A stretch of DNA of 64,000 nt from Bacillota bacterium (GTDB lineage: Bacteria > Bacillota > Clostridia > Lachnospirales > Lachnospiraceae), in the NCBI GenBank assembly GCA_023408815.1, contig JAEYJO010000080.1:100265-164264 (forward strand), given 5' to 3'. A program made the translations under genes and the position numbers. The notes beneath the pieces were generated by a model that saw only the letters and a list, made by a program, of their open reading frames with translations, ran no database searches and was not told where the DNA came from. How positions within the stretch are numbered: the stretch's first letter is position 1; each line of letters opens with the position of its first letter. Below, piece after piece: positions 41,923 to 50,770 of the stretch.

Positions 41923-44169
41923 ATGCGAAGGCCCCTATGTCTGTTTTGCCTGACATTTGTGGTAACGCTGGTTTTTTGCATGCGGTTTATACCGATGCCC
42001 GTCCCCGATTACGGAAGCCTGGACGGGCAGCAGCTTCTACTGGAGGGTCAGGTTTATCAAAAGGAGTACCGGATATTCGAAGACGGTGATAATGTCAAAG
42101 AGGTTCTTATTCTCTATCTGAAATCAATTCATATTCCGAGCAGATCGGAACATTCTATCATAATTCCACAAGAACGATTACAAAATATTATGTGTTATAT
42201 GGAGTCTGAGACGGAGCCTTCCATCGGGAGTACGGTACGGGTGGAGGGCACTGTGCAGTGCTTTCGCGAGGCTTCCAATCCGGGAGAATTCGACGTGCGT
42301 GATTATTACCGCATTATGAAACTGGATTTCAAACTGAACAAGGCGAGGCTGACGGCTTACAGCTTAGAATACGACAAGCTGCGGGAAGGGTTATATCTCA
42401 TGAAAAAGAAGTTTGGCGCGTCGCTGGATAACTGTTTTAACAAAGATGACGCCTCCATCATGAAGGCTATGCTTTTGGGAGATACGGGTAATATGGATGA
42501 AGAAATAAAGGAGCTTTATAAGCGAAGCGGAATCATTCACATTCTGGCGATTTCAGGCATGCATATTTCTATGATAGGAATGGGGCTGTATAAGCTGCTT
42601 ACGAGCCTTAGGGCACCCGATAAATTAAGCGTGTTTATCTGCATAGGAGCGATCTGGTGCTATGGGATAATGACAGGAATGGGAGCGTCGGCGGTGCGGG
42701 CTATCGTCATGTTCGGATTGCATTTTGTCGCCCGCATGATAGGGCGGACCTATGATATGCTGACCTCACTCTCTCTGGCGGCGCTGCTCCTTCTCATAGA
42801 ACAGCCCCGGTATGTGGAGCACAGCGGATTCCTATTTTCCTTCGGAGCGATCGCGGCGCTCGGCCTGCTTATGCCGGTGTTGTGGGAGGAGGATAGGAAG
42901 CCGCGGGGGAGCGGCGGACAACTATGGAAGGGTGTCCGCAGGCTGCGGCAAGCGTTTGCTTCAGGCGGGGCGGTCGCACTGGTACAGCTTCCGGTCCATC
43001 TTATTTTTTATTATCAATTTCCGATGTGTTCTATTCTCATAAATCTTGTTATAATTCCCCTTTCAACAATTGTTATGTACAACGGAATGTTCTGTATGCT
43101 GACAGGAAATTCTTTGACCTTTATTGCCAGAAAAGCGGCATATATCAATTCAGCTATCCTTTGGATTTATGAAAAATCATGTATGTTATGTGAGAAAGCG
43201 GCCTACGGAAATATTATAGCCGGAAAGCCGGAACGCTGGCAGGTGGAGATATATATTCTCATGCTGGCATTTCTGTCTGCGGTAGGAAGAAAAATGTCCT
43301 CTTGGTGGAAGGCACAGTGGATAATCGTTGCTCTTGCCCTTTTGCTGTTTCGACATGACGGAGGGCTTTCCATAACCCTATTGGACGTAGGCCAGGGCGA
43401 CGGCATACATATAAGGAGTGAGGCGGGAATGAACTATTTGATCGATGGTGGAAGCACTTCCAAGAGCGATGTGGGAAATTATCAGTTGATTCCGTATTTG
43501 AAGTCTCAGGGGGTGGAGCGGCTGGAGGCGGTCTTTGTGACACATGCGGACGCGGATCACTACAACGGGATAGAAACGCTTATGGAAGCCTCTGATAAAG
43601 GCGGAATAAAAATTACCGGCCTTATTTTGCCGGATATCGGTGGAAATGCAAAGAGTGAAGCTTATGAAAATCTGATAAAGGAGGCGAAGAAGCATCGCAT
43701 CAATGTGAAATATATGAGCAGAGGACAGTTTTTTGAAAACGGAGAAATGAGGATTACTTGTGTTCACCCCTATGAGGGATATGATACATTGGATGCCAAT
43801 GAATACTCCCTCGTTTTATATCTGCGTTACAAAAACTTCAGTGCGCTCTTTACCGGAGATGTAGAGGGAGAAGGGGAGGAACAGTTAAAGCGGTATATGG
43901 GAGAAAACGGTATTTTACAAGGGACTGTTTCTCTTCTTAAGGTAGCACACCATGGCTCCGGCAATTCTACAAGCGAAGAATTGCTTAAGCTTCTGGATCC
44001 ACAGCTTGCGCTAATTTCCTGCGCCGAAAAAAATAGCTACGGACATCCTCATCCGGATTTGCTGGATCGCTTGGTAAATCAGAACTGTATAGTTTACATA
44101 ACAAAAGATGAAGGGGCGATTACTGTACATACGGACGGGAACAAAATAGAGATTGAGACATTCAGATGA
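41923..44169 (+). CDS. comEC: DNA internalization competence protein ComEC/Rec2
   Basis: 748 aa, full length. N-terminal DUF4131-type OB region (to about residue 150), a Competence membrane domain of many helices (ILAISGMHISMIGMG at about 205), and a C-terminal metallo-beta-lactamase-like nuclease domain (LLDVGQGDGI; metal motif His541-x-Asp543-x-Asp545-His546; VAHHGSGNST). It forms the channel for single-stranded DNA uptake. With ComEA upstream it gives the core of a DNA uptake machine. Confidence 0.96.
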   Translation: MRRPLCLFCLTFVVTLVFCMRFIPMPVPDYGSLDGQQLLLEGQVYQKEYRIFEDGDNVKEVLILYLKSIHIPSRSEHSIIIPQERLQNIMCYMESETEPSIGSTVRVEGTVQCFREASNPGEFDVRDYYRIMKLDFKLNKARLTAYSLEYDKLREGLYLMKKKFGASLDNCFNKDDASIMKAMLLGDTGNMDEEIKELYKRSGIIHILAISGMHISMIGMGLYKLLTSLRAPDKLSVFICIGAIWCYGIMTGMGASAVRAIVMFGLHFVARMIGRTYDMLTSLSLAALLLLIEQPRYVEHSGFLFSFGAIAALGLLMPVLWEEDRKPRGSGGQLWKGVRRLRQAFASGGAVALVQLPVHLIFYYQFPMCSILINLVIIPLSTIVMYNGMFCMLTGNSLTFIARKAAYINSAILWIYEKSCMLCEKAAYGNIIAGKPERWQVEIYILMLAFLSAVGRKMSSWWKAQWIIVALALLLFRHDGGLSITLLDVGQGDGIHIRSEAGMNYLIDGGSTSKSDVGNYQLIPYLKSQGVERLEAVFVTHADADHYNGIETLMEASDKGGIKITGLILPDIGGNAKSEAYENLIKEAKKHRINVKYMSRGQFFENGEMRITCVHPYEGYDTLDANEYSLVLYLRYKNFSALFTGDVEGEGEEQLKRYMGENGILQGTVSLLKVAHHGSGNSTSEELLKLLDPQLALISCAEKNSYGHPHPDLLDRLVNQNCIVYITKDEGAITVHTDGNKIEIETFR

Positions 44170-44171
44170 TT

Positions 44172-44198
44172 GTTACTGTTCACTCCGCTCACAGTAAC
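44172..44198. repeat. GTTACTG...CAGTAAC dispersed palindrome after comEC
   Basis: 27 bp, arms GTTACTGT and ACAGTAAC, centre TCACTCCGCTC. It starts 2 bp after the comEC stop and is followed by two further hairpins (44199-44239, arms ATGATTTCC / GGAAATCAT with an inner CGCTTCGCGAAGCG; and 44264-44288). Confidence 0.78.
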
Positions 44199-44263
44199 CC
44201 ATGATTTCCACATTTAAATTCGCTTCGCGAAGCGGAAATCATCTCTCGAATCACGTTCTCACG

Positions 44264-44288
44264 CAGCTGAACAGCAAGTGTTAAGCTG
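44264..44288. repeat. Second copy of the CAGCTTAACA hairpin
   Basis: Arms CAGCTGAACA / TGTTAAGCTG around loop GCAAG. It matches the hairpin at 15449-15473 read on the other strand, with one base change. Both copies sit beside a GTTACTG repeat. Confidence 0.65.
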
Positions 44289-44311
44289 CTGTTTGAACAG
44301 AAACAGATGAT

Positions 44312-44340
44312 TTGACAGAGAAATAAAAGATATCTATAAT
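44312..44340 (+). promoter_or_regulatory. holA promoter (perfect consensus)
   Basis: TTGACA (44312-44317), 17-bp spacer, TATAAT (44335-44340), 30 bp before the holA ATG. Both hexamers are perfect. Confidence 0.85.
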
Positions 44341-44370
44341 GAAAAAGTAAATGCGACAAAAGGAGATATT

Positions 44371-45348
44371 ATGCAGCGTATTAACGAGGATATCAAAACG
44401 GGACAATTGAAAAATATATATCTTTTATACGGAGAAGAGGCATACCTTCGTAAGCAATATCGGGATAGGCTTAAAAGCGCGCTGATGGATGAGGAAGATA
44501 CGATGAATTATAATTATTTCGAAGGAAAGGATGTATCTCCCGGCGCAGTAATCGATTTGGCGGAAACCATGCCTTTTTTTGCGGACCGTCGCGTGGTCAT
44601 TATCGAAAACAGCGGACTTTTCAAGCAAGGAGGCGAAACTCTGGCAGAGTATTTGAACGAGCCGCCTGCGACGTCTTACTTCGTTTTTGTGGAGACGGAG
44701 GTGGATAAAAGGAGCAGACTGTTTAAAACAGTATCCGCGAAAGGAACGGCTGTGGAATTCCCTGTTCAGAACGAGGAGACGCTTCAAAAATGGGTCCTTG
44801 GCATGATAAAGAAAGAGGATAAGAAGATATCTGCCTTAGCTCTCCGTCATTTTATGGAAAAAACAGGAACCGATATGGAGAATATCCGCAAGGAGTTAGA
44901 GAAGCTGATGTGTTACTGCATGGAAAAGGATACGGTGACGGAGCAGGATATCGAGGATATATGTACCCACAGGGTGAGCAACCATATTTTTGATATGGTG
45001 AATGCCATTGCGGATAAAAAGCAGAAGGCGGCCCTGAATTTGTATTACGATTTGCTGGCATTAAAGGAGCCGCCGATGCGCATTCTCTTTTTGATTGCAA
45101 GGCAGTATAATATGCTTCTTCAGGTGAAAGAACTAAAAACAAAGGGCTATGATAATAAAAGAATTGGGGAAAGGGTTGGGCTTCTGCCTTTTATCGCGGG
45201 GAAGTATGCAGTTCAGTCTTCCAAATTCAGCGGCGAAGATTTGAGGAGCGCGCTGGAGGCTTGTGTGGCGGCGGAGGAATCGGTGAAGACAGGAGGAATG
45301 AATGATGTGATGAGTGTGGAGCTGCTGATTGTGAAGTATAGTGGGTAG
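44371..45348 (+). CDS. holA: DNA polymerase III subunit delta
   Basis: 325 aa. Clamp-loader wrench subunit. Characteristic N-terminal LYGEEAYLRKQYRDRLKSAL, KLEKLMCYC-type middle and the C-terminal helical collar domain (PPMRILFLIARQYNMLLQVKEL). It commonly follows comEC in Firmicutes, as here. AAGGAG upstream. Confidence 0.95.
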   Translation: MQRINEDIKTGQLKNIYLLYGEEAYLRKQYRDRLKSALMDEEDTMNYNYFEGKDVSPGAVIDLAETMPFFADRRVVIIENSGLFKQGGETLAEYLNEPPATSYFVFVETEVDKRSRLFKTVSAKGTAVEFPVQNEETLQKWVLGMIKKEDKKISALALRHFMEKTGTDMENIRKELEKLMCYCMEKDTVTEQDIEDICTHRVSNHIFDMVNAIADKKQKAALNLYYDLLALKEPPMRILFLIARQYNMLLQVKELKTKGYDNKRIGERVGLLPFIAGKYAVQSSKFSGEDLRSALEACVAAEESVKTGGMNDVMSVELLIVKYSG

Positions 45349-45449
45349 GCTGCCGCTTAAAATCAGGACAGGGAACGAGGGCATGAAGTATTAGCACGAA
45401 AATAAGAAAAATAAGGAAAATAAAATAATAAGAAAGGAATGGATGAAAA

Positions 45450-45896
45450 ATGAGTAAGATTGAGGAAATCAGGGCGGAAATGGTAACAGCTATGAAGAAT
45501 AAGGATAAGGATAGGAAAGAAACCTTGTCTATGCTGCTTGGAGCGCTTAAGAATAAGGCAATTGATAAGCGGGAGGATTTGACGGAGGCCGAGGAGTATG
45601 AGGTAATTAAAAAGGAGATCAAACAGACGAAGGAGACGATGGAACTTGCTCCGGAGAACAGGGTAGATATTAAGGAACAGTGTAAAAAGAGGCTCGATGT
45701 ACTTGGTGAGTTTGCACCGGATGAGATGAGCGAAGAAGCTATCCGGGGAGTGATAAGGGAAGTGCTGGATGATTTGGGAATCGAAAGTCCGTCTGCAAAG
45801 GATAAAGGCCGGGTGATGAAAGAATTGATGCCGAAGGTGAAGGGGAAAGCGGATGGTGCGTTGGTGAATAAGATCGTTGCAGAGCTTTTGGGTTAA
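45450..45896 (+). CDS. yqeY: GatB/YqeY domain protein
   Basis: 148 aa, the typical stand-alone YqeY length. LRAEM-type start (IRAEMVTAMKNKDKDRKETLSMLLGALKN), central QTKETMELAPENR and the terminal MKELMPKVKGKADGALVNKIVAELL. Related to the tRNA-binding tail of GatB; the exact role is unclear. GAAAGGAATGG upstream. Confidence 0.93.
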   Translation: MSKIEEIRAEMVTAMKNKDKDRKETLSMLLGALKNKAIDKREDLTEAEEYEVIKKEIKQTKETMELAPENRVDIKEQCKKRLDVLGEFAPDEMSEEAIRGVIREVLDDLGIESPSAKDKGRVMKELMPKVKGKADGALVNKIVAELLG

Positions 45897-46056
45897 ATGC
45901 GAATCGCGTTTTGTGTCATAAAAATACGAAAAAGTGTGAATTTTCTGTGAAAGTCCTTTAACATTAAATACAATTATCCGACATAAAAGATAGGCATGGA
46001 TGCCTCAGATGCTTACAGGATGTTAAATATACAGCCCAAAAGAAAGGCGGCAGATT

Positions 46057-46515
46057 ATGTCTATGAAAATTGACGAGTATTTAAGCAGTATTGGAGCAAT
46101 CTCAACACAGGCTGCACAGAGAACTTCAGCAGCAGAAGAAACCACAAAAGAGGCTGAAAGCGACAGCTATATTGCTTCGGACATTGATTCGGCAGCGGCA
46201 ATTCCATGTGATACCTACAATGATATCCTGGATCTGCTCAGGAGTATTAAAGCGCAGATGTCGGAAAACAGTACACAATCGGATTCATCAGAAGAGACAG
46301 AGGAGACAAGCGGCGCTGCAGGAGTGACAGGTGGCGGAAGCTCCGAAAGTGAAGGAGAAGAAACGAAAACGCAGATTGTTGTTGTAGACGGAGTTATGTA
46401 TCTGGAGACTACAACTACATCCGGTGGTATTACGACAATAACCCGCACTGTAATAAGTGATAACGGTGAGAAAGAAGAGCTTCTCGATGAAGAGGCGGAA
46501 AACGCTGACGTATAA
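46057..46515 (+). CDS. Unknown acidic, Ser/Thr/Glu-rich protein
   Basis: 152 aa, no signal peptide or membrane segment. An N-terminal helix (SMKIDEYLSSIGAISTQAAQRTSAAEETTKEAES) leads to a Ser/Gly/Glu-rich linker (about residues 70-105) and a beta-rich Thr-rich tail (VVVDGVMYLETTTTSGGITTITRTVIS). I do not recognise it. AAAGGCGG lies upstream of ATG 46057 and a strong terminator follows, so it is probably a real single-gene transcript. Confidence 0.65.
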   Translation: MSMKIDEYLSSIGAISTQAAQRTSAAEETTKEAESDSYIASDIDSAAAIPCDTYNDILDLLRSIKAQMSENSTQSDSSEETEETSGAAGVTGGGSSESEGEETKTQIVVVDGVMYLETTTTSGGITTITRTVISDNGEKEELLDEEAENADV

Positions 46516-46571
46516 ACCAAACCCGATACGTGGCTTTGTTCTTAATCATTATATAAAGCTAAATGTAAAAA

Positions 46572-46614
46572 GTCTTTCCAAGGTGTCTTTTGACATCCGG
46601 GAAAGATTTTTTTT
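46572..46614 (+). terminator. Terminator after the unknown acidic gene
   Basis: Arms GTCTTTCCAAGGTGTC / GACATCCGGGAAAGAT around TTTT, followed by eight T. A strong intrinsic terminator. Confidence 0.88.
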
Positions 46615-46706
46615 GATCAAAAGTCAAAGTCCGTTTTATTGGACTCATAAAATGATATAATAAAAGAAAGGACAAAAATATTTGTGAGTGAAAGGAATAA
46701 AATAAT

Positions 46707-47108
46707 ATGAGAGAAGAGAGAAAATGTATATTTATTGAAAAGAAATATTTAGCTGTGACGTTATTATTTATAGCGGTTATTTTATTTTGTGCGAAGGGAA
46801 CCGTGATGAGCCGGGAAAAGGATGGAAATTTGGCTGACAGACAGTATTATCGTGTAATAGAGAACGAATACATTGGAGAAATGAGGGATGTGCTGGAGGA
46901 ATGCGGATATAAGAACTGCGGTATAACGATGACAAAAGTAATGGAGAAGAATATGCCAAATATGTATACCGTTTTAATTCATCATAAAAGGCTCCGGAGC
47001 CTGGATGAAAACGGAAGGGAGAGTCTTAAGGCGGAGCTTTCGGGCGTAAGCTTCCCGGTAGAGGAGAGTAGGTTTTCCTATGTGTTTATGGAATCTGAAA
47101 ATGATTAA
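46707..47108 (+). CDS. Unknown membrane-anchored small protein
   Basis: 133 aa. A basic N-terminus is followed by one membrane helix (about residues 14-32, YLAVTLLFIAVILFCAKG) and a soluble extracytoplasmic part with two Cys (ECGYKNCGITMT) that might form a disulfide. I do not recognise a family. It lies 86 bp before a DUF1653 gene. Confidence 0.68.
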   Translation: MREERKCIFIEKKYLAVTLLFIAVILFCAKGTVMSREKDGNLADRQYYRVIENEYIGEMRDVLEECGYKNCGITMTKVMEKNMPNMYTVLIHHKRLRSLDENGRESLKAELSGVSFPVEESRFSYVFMESEND

Positions 47109-47193
47109 AGCAGGAAAAGCATGACAAGTTGACGGCTGGGTATTATAATAGTAAGGACAAGGTTAAAATTCAAGAAAGAAGTGAGGATACATT

Positions 47194-47790
47194 ATGCAGC
47201 ATATACCGCAGCCACATGAGATTTACAGGCATTTCAAGGGAAATACCTATCAAATCATTACAATAGCGGAGCACTCGGAAACGGGAGAAATGTTTGTCAT
47301 ATATCAGGCTATGAACGGAAATTACAAGACTTATGCAAGACCTATGGATATATTTCTGGAGAAGCTGGATAAGGAAAAATATCCTCAAGCGACACAGGAA
47401 TATAGATTCGAGCTGGCAACGACGACTCAGGTTATCGGAGAACCTGCCAATACACCTGTAAAAGATTCAGCAAACGGACAAGAAAAAGTGCCGGCAATGG
47501 AAGTGAAGAAAGAATTAGTGAAAGAATCGGTAACAGAACCGATGAGCGAACAAGAAGAACAAATTTTAGATATTGATCCGCAGGTACTGAAGTTTCTCGA
47601 GGCGGACTCTTATGAGGAGAGGCTGAATATACTTACTGGTATTCATCACCGCATTACCGATGATATGATAAATGTCATGGCGATAGCTACTGATATAGAA
47701 GTGAAGTCCGGGGATATAGAGGAAAGGTACGTGGAGCTTAGAAATTGTCTTCTTAAGCTTGAGAAATTTGAATGCAACAGGTTGCGCTGA
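47194..47790 (+). CDS. DUF1653 domain protein with C-terminal extension
   Basis: 198 aa. The first 70 residues match DUF1653 (PQPHEIYRHFKGNTYQIITIAEHSETGEMFVIYQAMNG...YARPMDIFLEKLD). The rest is a charged linker followed by a helical region (about 125-198, FLEADSYEERLNILTGIHHRITDDMINVMAIATDIE). Function unknown. GAAGTGAGG site upstream. Confidence 0.85.
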   Translation: MQHIPQPHEIYRHFKGNTYQIITIAEHSETGEMFVIYQAMNGNYKTYARPMDIFLEKLDKEKYPQATQEYRFELATTTQVIGEPANTPVKDSANGQEKVPAMEVKKELVKESVTEPMSEQEEQILDIDPQVLKFLEADSYEERLNILTGIHHRITDDMINVMAIATDIEVKSGDIEERYVELRNCLLKLEKFECNRLR

Positions 47791-47826
47791 CATTAAGGGC
47801 ACTCATAGGAAAGATATGGTACTGAA

Positions 47827-49578
47827 ATGAAGTATAGGAACATTACGGAGGGTGAATTTCTGGAGCGTCCGAACCGTTTTATTGCCTATGTGGAAATAAA
47901 CGGAAAAAGGGAAAAGGTCCATGTGAAAAATACGGGAAGATGCAGGGAGCTTTTGGTTCATAGCGCTACGGTGTATCTGGAGAAGAGTGACAACGAGGAG
48001 CGTTCCACTGCCTACGATCTGGTAGCGGTAAAAAAGAGCGGGCGCATGATAAATATGGATTCGGCGGCGCCCAATAAAGCGGTGCACGAATGGCTTCTTA
48101 AGAAGGAGCTTTTCCCGGGATTAAAAAATGTTTATCCGGAAAAGGTCTACAAAAATTCACGATTCGATTTTTATATAGAGACGGAAGAGGAAAAAATCTT
48201 CCTCGAGGTAAAGGGCGTAACGCTGGAGAGGGATAATGCTGTGTATTTTCCCGATGCTCCGTCGGAGCGTGCCGTGAAGCATGTGAAGGAGCTGGCGGAG
48301 GCAGTAAAGGAAGGATATAGCGCGTATATTATTTTAGTGATCCAGATGAGGGCGGTAGATTTTTTTGCACCTAATGTGGAAACACATCCGGCTTTTGCGC
48401 AGGCACTTTTGGAGGCGCGGGAGGCGGGAGTGAAGATTCTTGCCTACGACTGCGATGTAACACCGGACAGCATGGAAATCGATAATCCGGTGCCGGTAAT
48501 ATTGAACGAGCTGGACTTGATTGCGAGGCCGCTGCTTTCATGGTATGACAGCGGCAGAAGAATACTTCCATGGAGAGAACATCCTGCCCCCTATTATGTC
48601 TGGCTTTCCGAAATTATGCTGCAGCAGACACGGGTAGAGGCAGTGAAGCCGTATTTTGACAGATTCATCAGTCAGGTACCCGATATAGAAAGCCTTGCCT
48701 GTTTGGAAGAAGAACGTTTGGTAAAGCTGTGGGAAGGATTAGGTTATTATAACAGGGTCCGTAATCTTCAGCGTGCCGCGAAGATAATTATGGAGGAGTA
48801 CGAAGGCATCATGCCATCCGGACATGAGGAACTTATGGCTCTGCCGGGAATCGGGAGCTATACGGCGGGTGCGATAGCCTCCATCGCCTATGGGAAAGTG
48901 GTGCCTGCGGTAGACGGCAACGTGTTGCGGGTGCTTTCCAGACTGCGTATGGACGGAGAGGATATCCTTTCCCAGAAGACGAAGGGCAGGGTGGAAAAGG
49001 AGTTGAACGCTGTGATTCCCGGGGACAGGCCGGGCGACTTCAATCAGGCGCTGATGGAGCTTGGTGCTACGGTGTGCCTGCCAAACGGTGTACCGAAATG
49101 CATGGAGTGCCCCTGGAAGAACTTTTGCAAGGCACATTTGCAGGATAGAATCTCTGAATTTCCGAAAAAGAAGACCAAGAAGGAAAGGACCATAGAAGAA
49201 AAAACGGTGCTCGTCATTAAGGCGGAGGATAGAGCCGCTTTTGAAAAAAGGCCGGAAAAGGGGCTGTTAGCCGGGATGTATGGCTTCCCTATGCTGGAGG
49301 GGCACTGCTCGGAAGAAGAGGTGCTTTGCTTTCTAAGGACAAAGGGTCTAAGCGTTATTCGTATCCAGAGCATCGGAGAAGCGAAGCATATTTTTTCCCA
49401 TAAGGAATGGCATATGAAAGGTTATGCGGTTAAAATTGACGAGCTGGACGCGCCGAATGATAGTGTGGCAAAAGCCGGCTGGATATTCGCCGATAGGGAT
49501 GAGGCAAGAGAGCGCTATCCGATTCCTTCTGCCTATGCGTCTTATGCCAAATATCTGGATATTAAGCTGGGAGTATGA
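47827..49578 (+). CDS. mutY: SfsA-MutY fusion: SfsA nuclease-like domain plus A/G-specific adenine glycosylase
   Basis: 583 aa. Residues 1-232 are a complete SfsA domain (RFIAYVEINGKREKVHVKNTGRCRELL; acidic site FDFYIE...FLEVKGVTLE; FPDAPSERAVKHVKEL). Residues about 233-583 are MutY: catalytic Glu262 (SEIMLQQTRV), helix-hairpin-helix LPGIGSYTAG (339-348), catalytic Asp363 (VDGNV), Fe-S Cys417, Cys425, Cys428 and Cys434, and a C-terminal NUDIX-like domain for 8-oxoG recognition. There is no stop or frame change at the junction near residue 232. SfsA proteins bind DNA and have been described as nucleases, so the fusion could couple excision with strand processing (inference). Confidence 0.92.
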   Translation: MKYRNITEGEFLERPNRFIAYVEINGKREKVHVKNTGRCRELLVHSATVYLEKSDNEERSTAYDLVAVKKSGRMINMDSAAPNKAVHEWLLKKELFPGLKNVYPEKVYKNSRFDFYIETEEEKIFLEVKGVTLERDNAVYFPDAPSERAVKHVKELAEAVKEGYSAYIILVIQMRAVDFFAPNVETHPAFAQALLEAREAGVKILAYDCDVTPDSMEIDNPVPVILNELDLIARPLLSWYDSGRRILPWREHPAPYYVWLSEIMLQQTRVEAVKPYFDRFISQVPDIESLACLEEERLVKLWEGLGYYNRVRNLQRAAKIIMEEYEGIMPSGHEELMALPGIGSYTAGAIASIAYGKVVPAVDGNVLRVLSRLRMDGEDILSQKTKGRVEKELNAVIPGDRPGDFNQALMELGATVCLPNGVPKCMECPWKNFCKAHLQDRISEFPKKKTKKERTIEEKTVLVIKAEDRAAFEKRPEKGLLAGMYGFPMLEGHCSEEEVLCFLRTKGLSVIRIQSIGEAKHIFSHKEWHMKGYAVKIDELDAPNDSVAKAGWIFADRDEARERYPIPSAYASYAKYLDIKLGV

Positions 49579-49688
49579 TGAGGAATGAAATCTTCATTGT
49601 CTGTACAAAATAAGAGCATGAGCTGGATAAAAAGCTGCTAAGGATGAAAATCATAAAATCCATGAATTTTAATGGTTGGAGGAAGAAA

Positions 49689-50714
49689 ATGAAGTTATTA
49701 ACAATTGCAATACCCTGTTATAACTCGGAAGGGTATATGAGAAAATGTGTAGAGTCCATGCTTGTAGGCGGAGAAGATGTGGAAATCATTATAGTGGATG
49801 ACGGTTCTAAGGACGGTACCGCGGTAATTGCAGACGAATATGCAGAAAAATATCCGTCCATTGTCCGTGCTGTGCATAAAGAAAATGGAGGACATGGTTC
49901 GGCGGTGAACACGGGAATAGAAAATGCCTCCGGTTTGTTTTTCAAAGTGGTAGATAGCGACGACTGGTTAAAGGAAAGCGATTACATGCAGATACTGGAT
50001 ACCCTGAGGAACTTAGCGGGGGGAGAAAAGGTACTGGATATGCTGATCAGCAACTTCGTCTATGAAAAAGAAGGCGAGAAAAGGAACAGGGTCATGCGTT
50101 ACCACCATGCCCTGCCTCGGGATGAAATGTTCTCATGGAACGATGTAAGATATTTCCGCAAGGGACAATACATTCTTATGCACTCGGTTATCTTTCGGAC
50201 GAAGCTTTTGAAGGATTGCGGACTGAAGCTGCCTGAGCACACTTTTTATGTGGACAACCTATATGTGTTCGAACCCCTTCCTTTTGTAAAAAATATGTAT
50301 TATCTCGATGTGAATTTTTACCGTTATTACATCGGACGGGAGGGCCAGTCGGTAAATGAAACCATCATGATTTCCAGAATTGACCAGCAAATCAAGGTGA
50401 ATAAAATCATGGTAGATTATATGGCGGAGAATAAGGCAAAAATCAAAGCGAACCGCAAAATGCGCAGATATATGTTTAACTATTTGGAAATCATAACGAC
50501 GATTTCCTCCATACTCCTTATTCGCGGCGGAAGCGAGGAGCATCTTGAGAAAAAGAAGGAACTTTGGGATTATATCAAGCAGAAGGATAGAATGCTTTAT
50601 ACAAGGCTTAGATACGGCATTCTCGGAAACTCCATGAATCTTCCCGGAAAGGGCGGCAGAAAGATTTCTGTAGAAGGTTACCGTATTTGCCAGCGCTTTT
50701 TCAAATTCAATTAA
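49689..50714 (+). CDS. GT2 family glycosyltransferase
   Basis: 341 aa. GT-A fold: IAIPCYNSEGYMRKCVESML start, IIIVDDGSKDGT nucleotide site, GGHGSAVNTGIENASG, and the metal-binding VDSDDWL. No membrane helix at the C-terminus. ATG 49689 has GGAGG seven bases upstream; the frame from 49644 is not supported. Donor and acceptor sugars are unknown. Confidence 0.92.
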   Translation: MKLLTIAIPCYNSEGYMRKCVESMLVGGEDVEIIIVDDGSKDGTAVIADEYAEKYPSIVRAVHKENGGHGSAVNTGIENASGLFFKVVDSDDWLKESDYMQILDTLRNLAGGEKVLDMLISNFVYEKEGEKRNRVMRYHHALPRDEMFSWNDVRYFRKGQYILMHSVIFRTKLLKDCGLKLPEHTFYVDNLYVFEPLPFVKNMYYLDVNFYRYYIGREGQSVNETIMISRIDQQIKVNKIMVDYMAENKAKIKANRKMRRYMFNYLEIITTISSILLIRGGSEEHLEKKKELWDYIKQKDRMLYTRLRYGILGNSMNLPGKGGRKISVEGYRICQRFFKFN

Positions 50715-50735
50715 ATATTAAATTCAATTAAAAAA

Positions 50736-50770
50736 CACCGTAGGTCTTAGTTGACCTGCGGTGCTGCTTT
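50736..50770. terminator. Bidirectional terminator between GT2 and PAP2 genes
   Basis: Arms CACCGTAGGTC / GACCTGCGGTG (50736-50763) with an A run on one side and a T run on the other. The stop codon of the PAP2-like gene lies in the loop. Confidence 0.85.
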
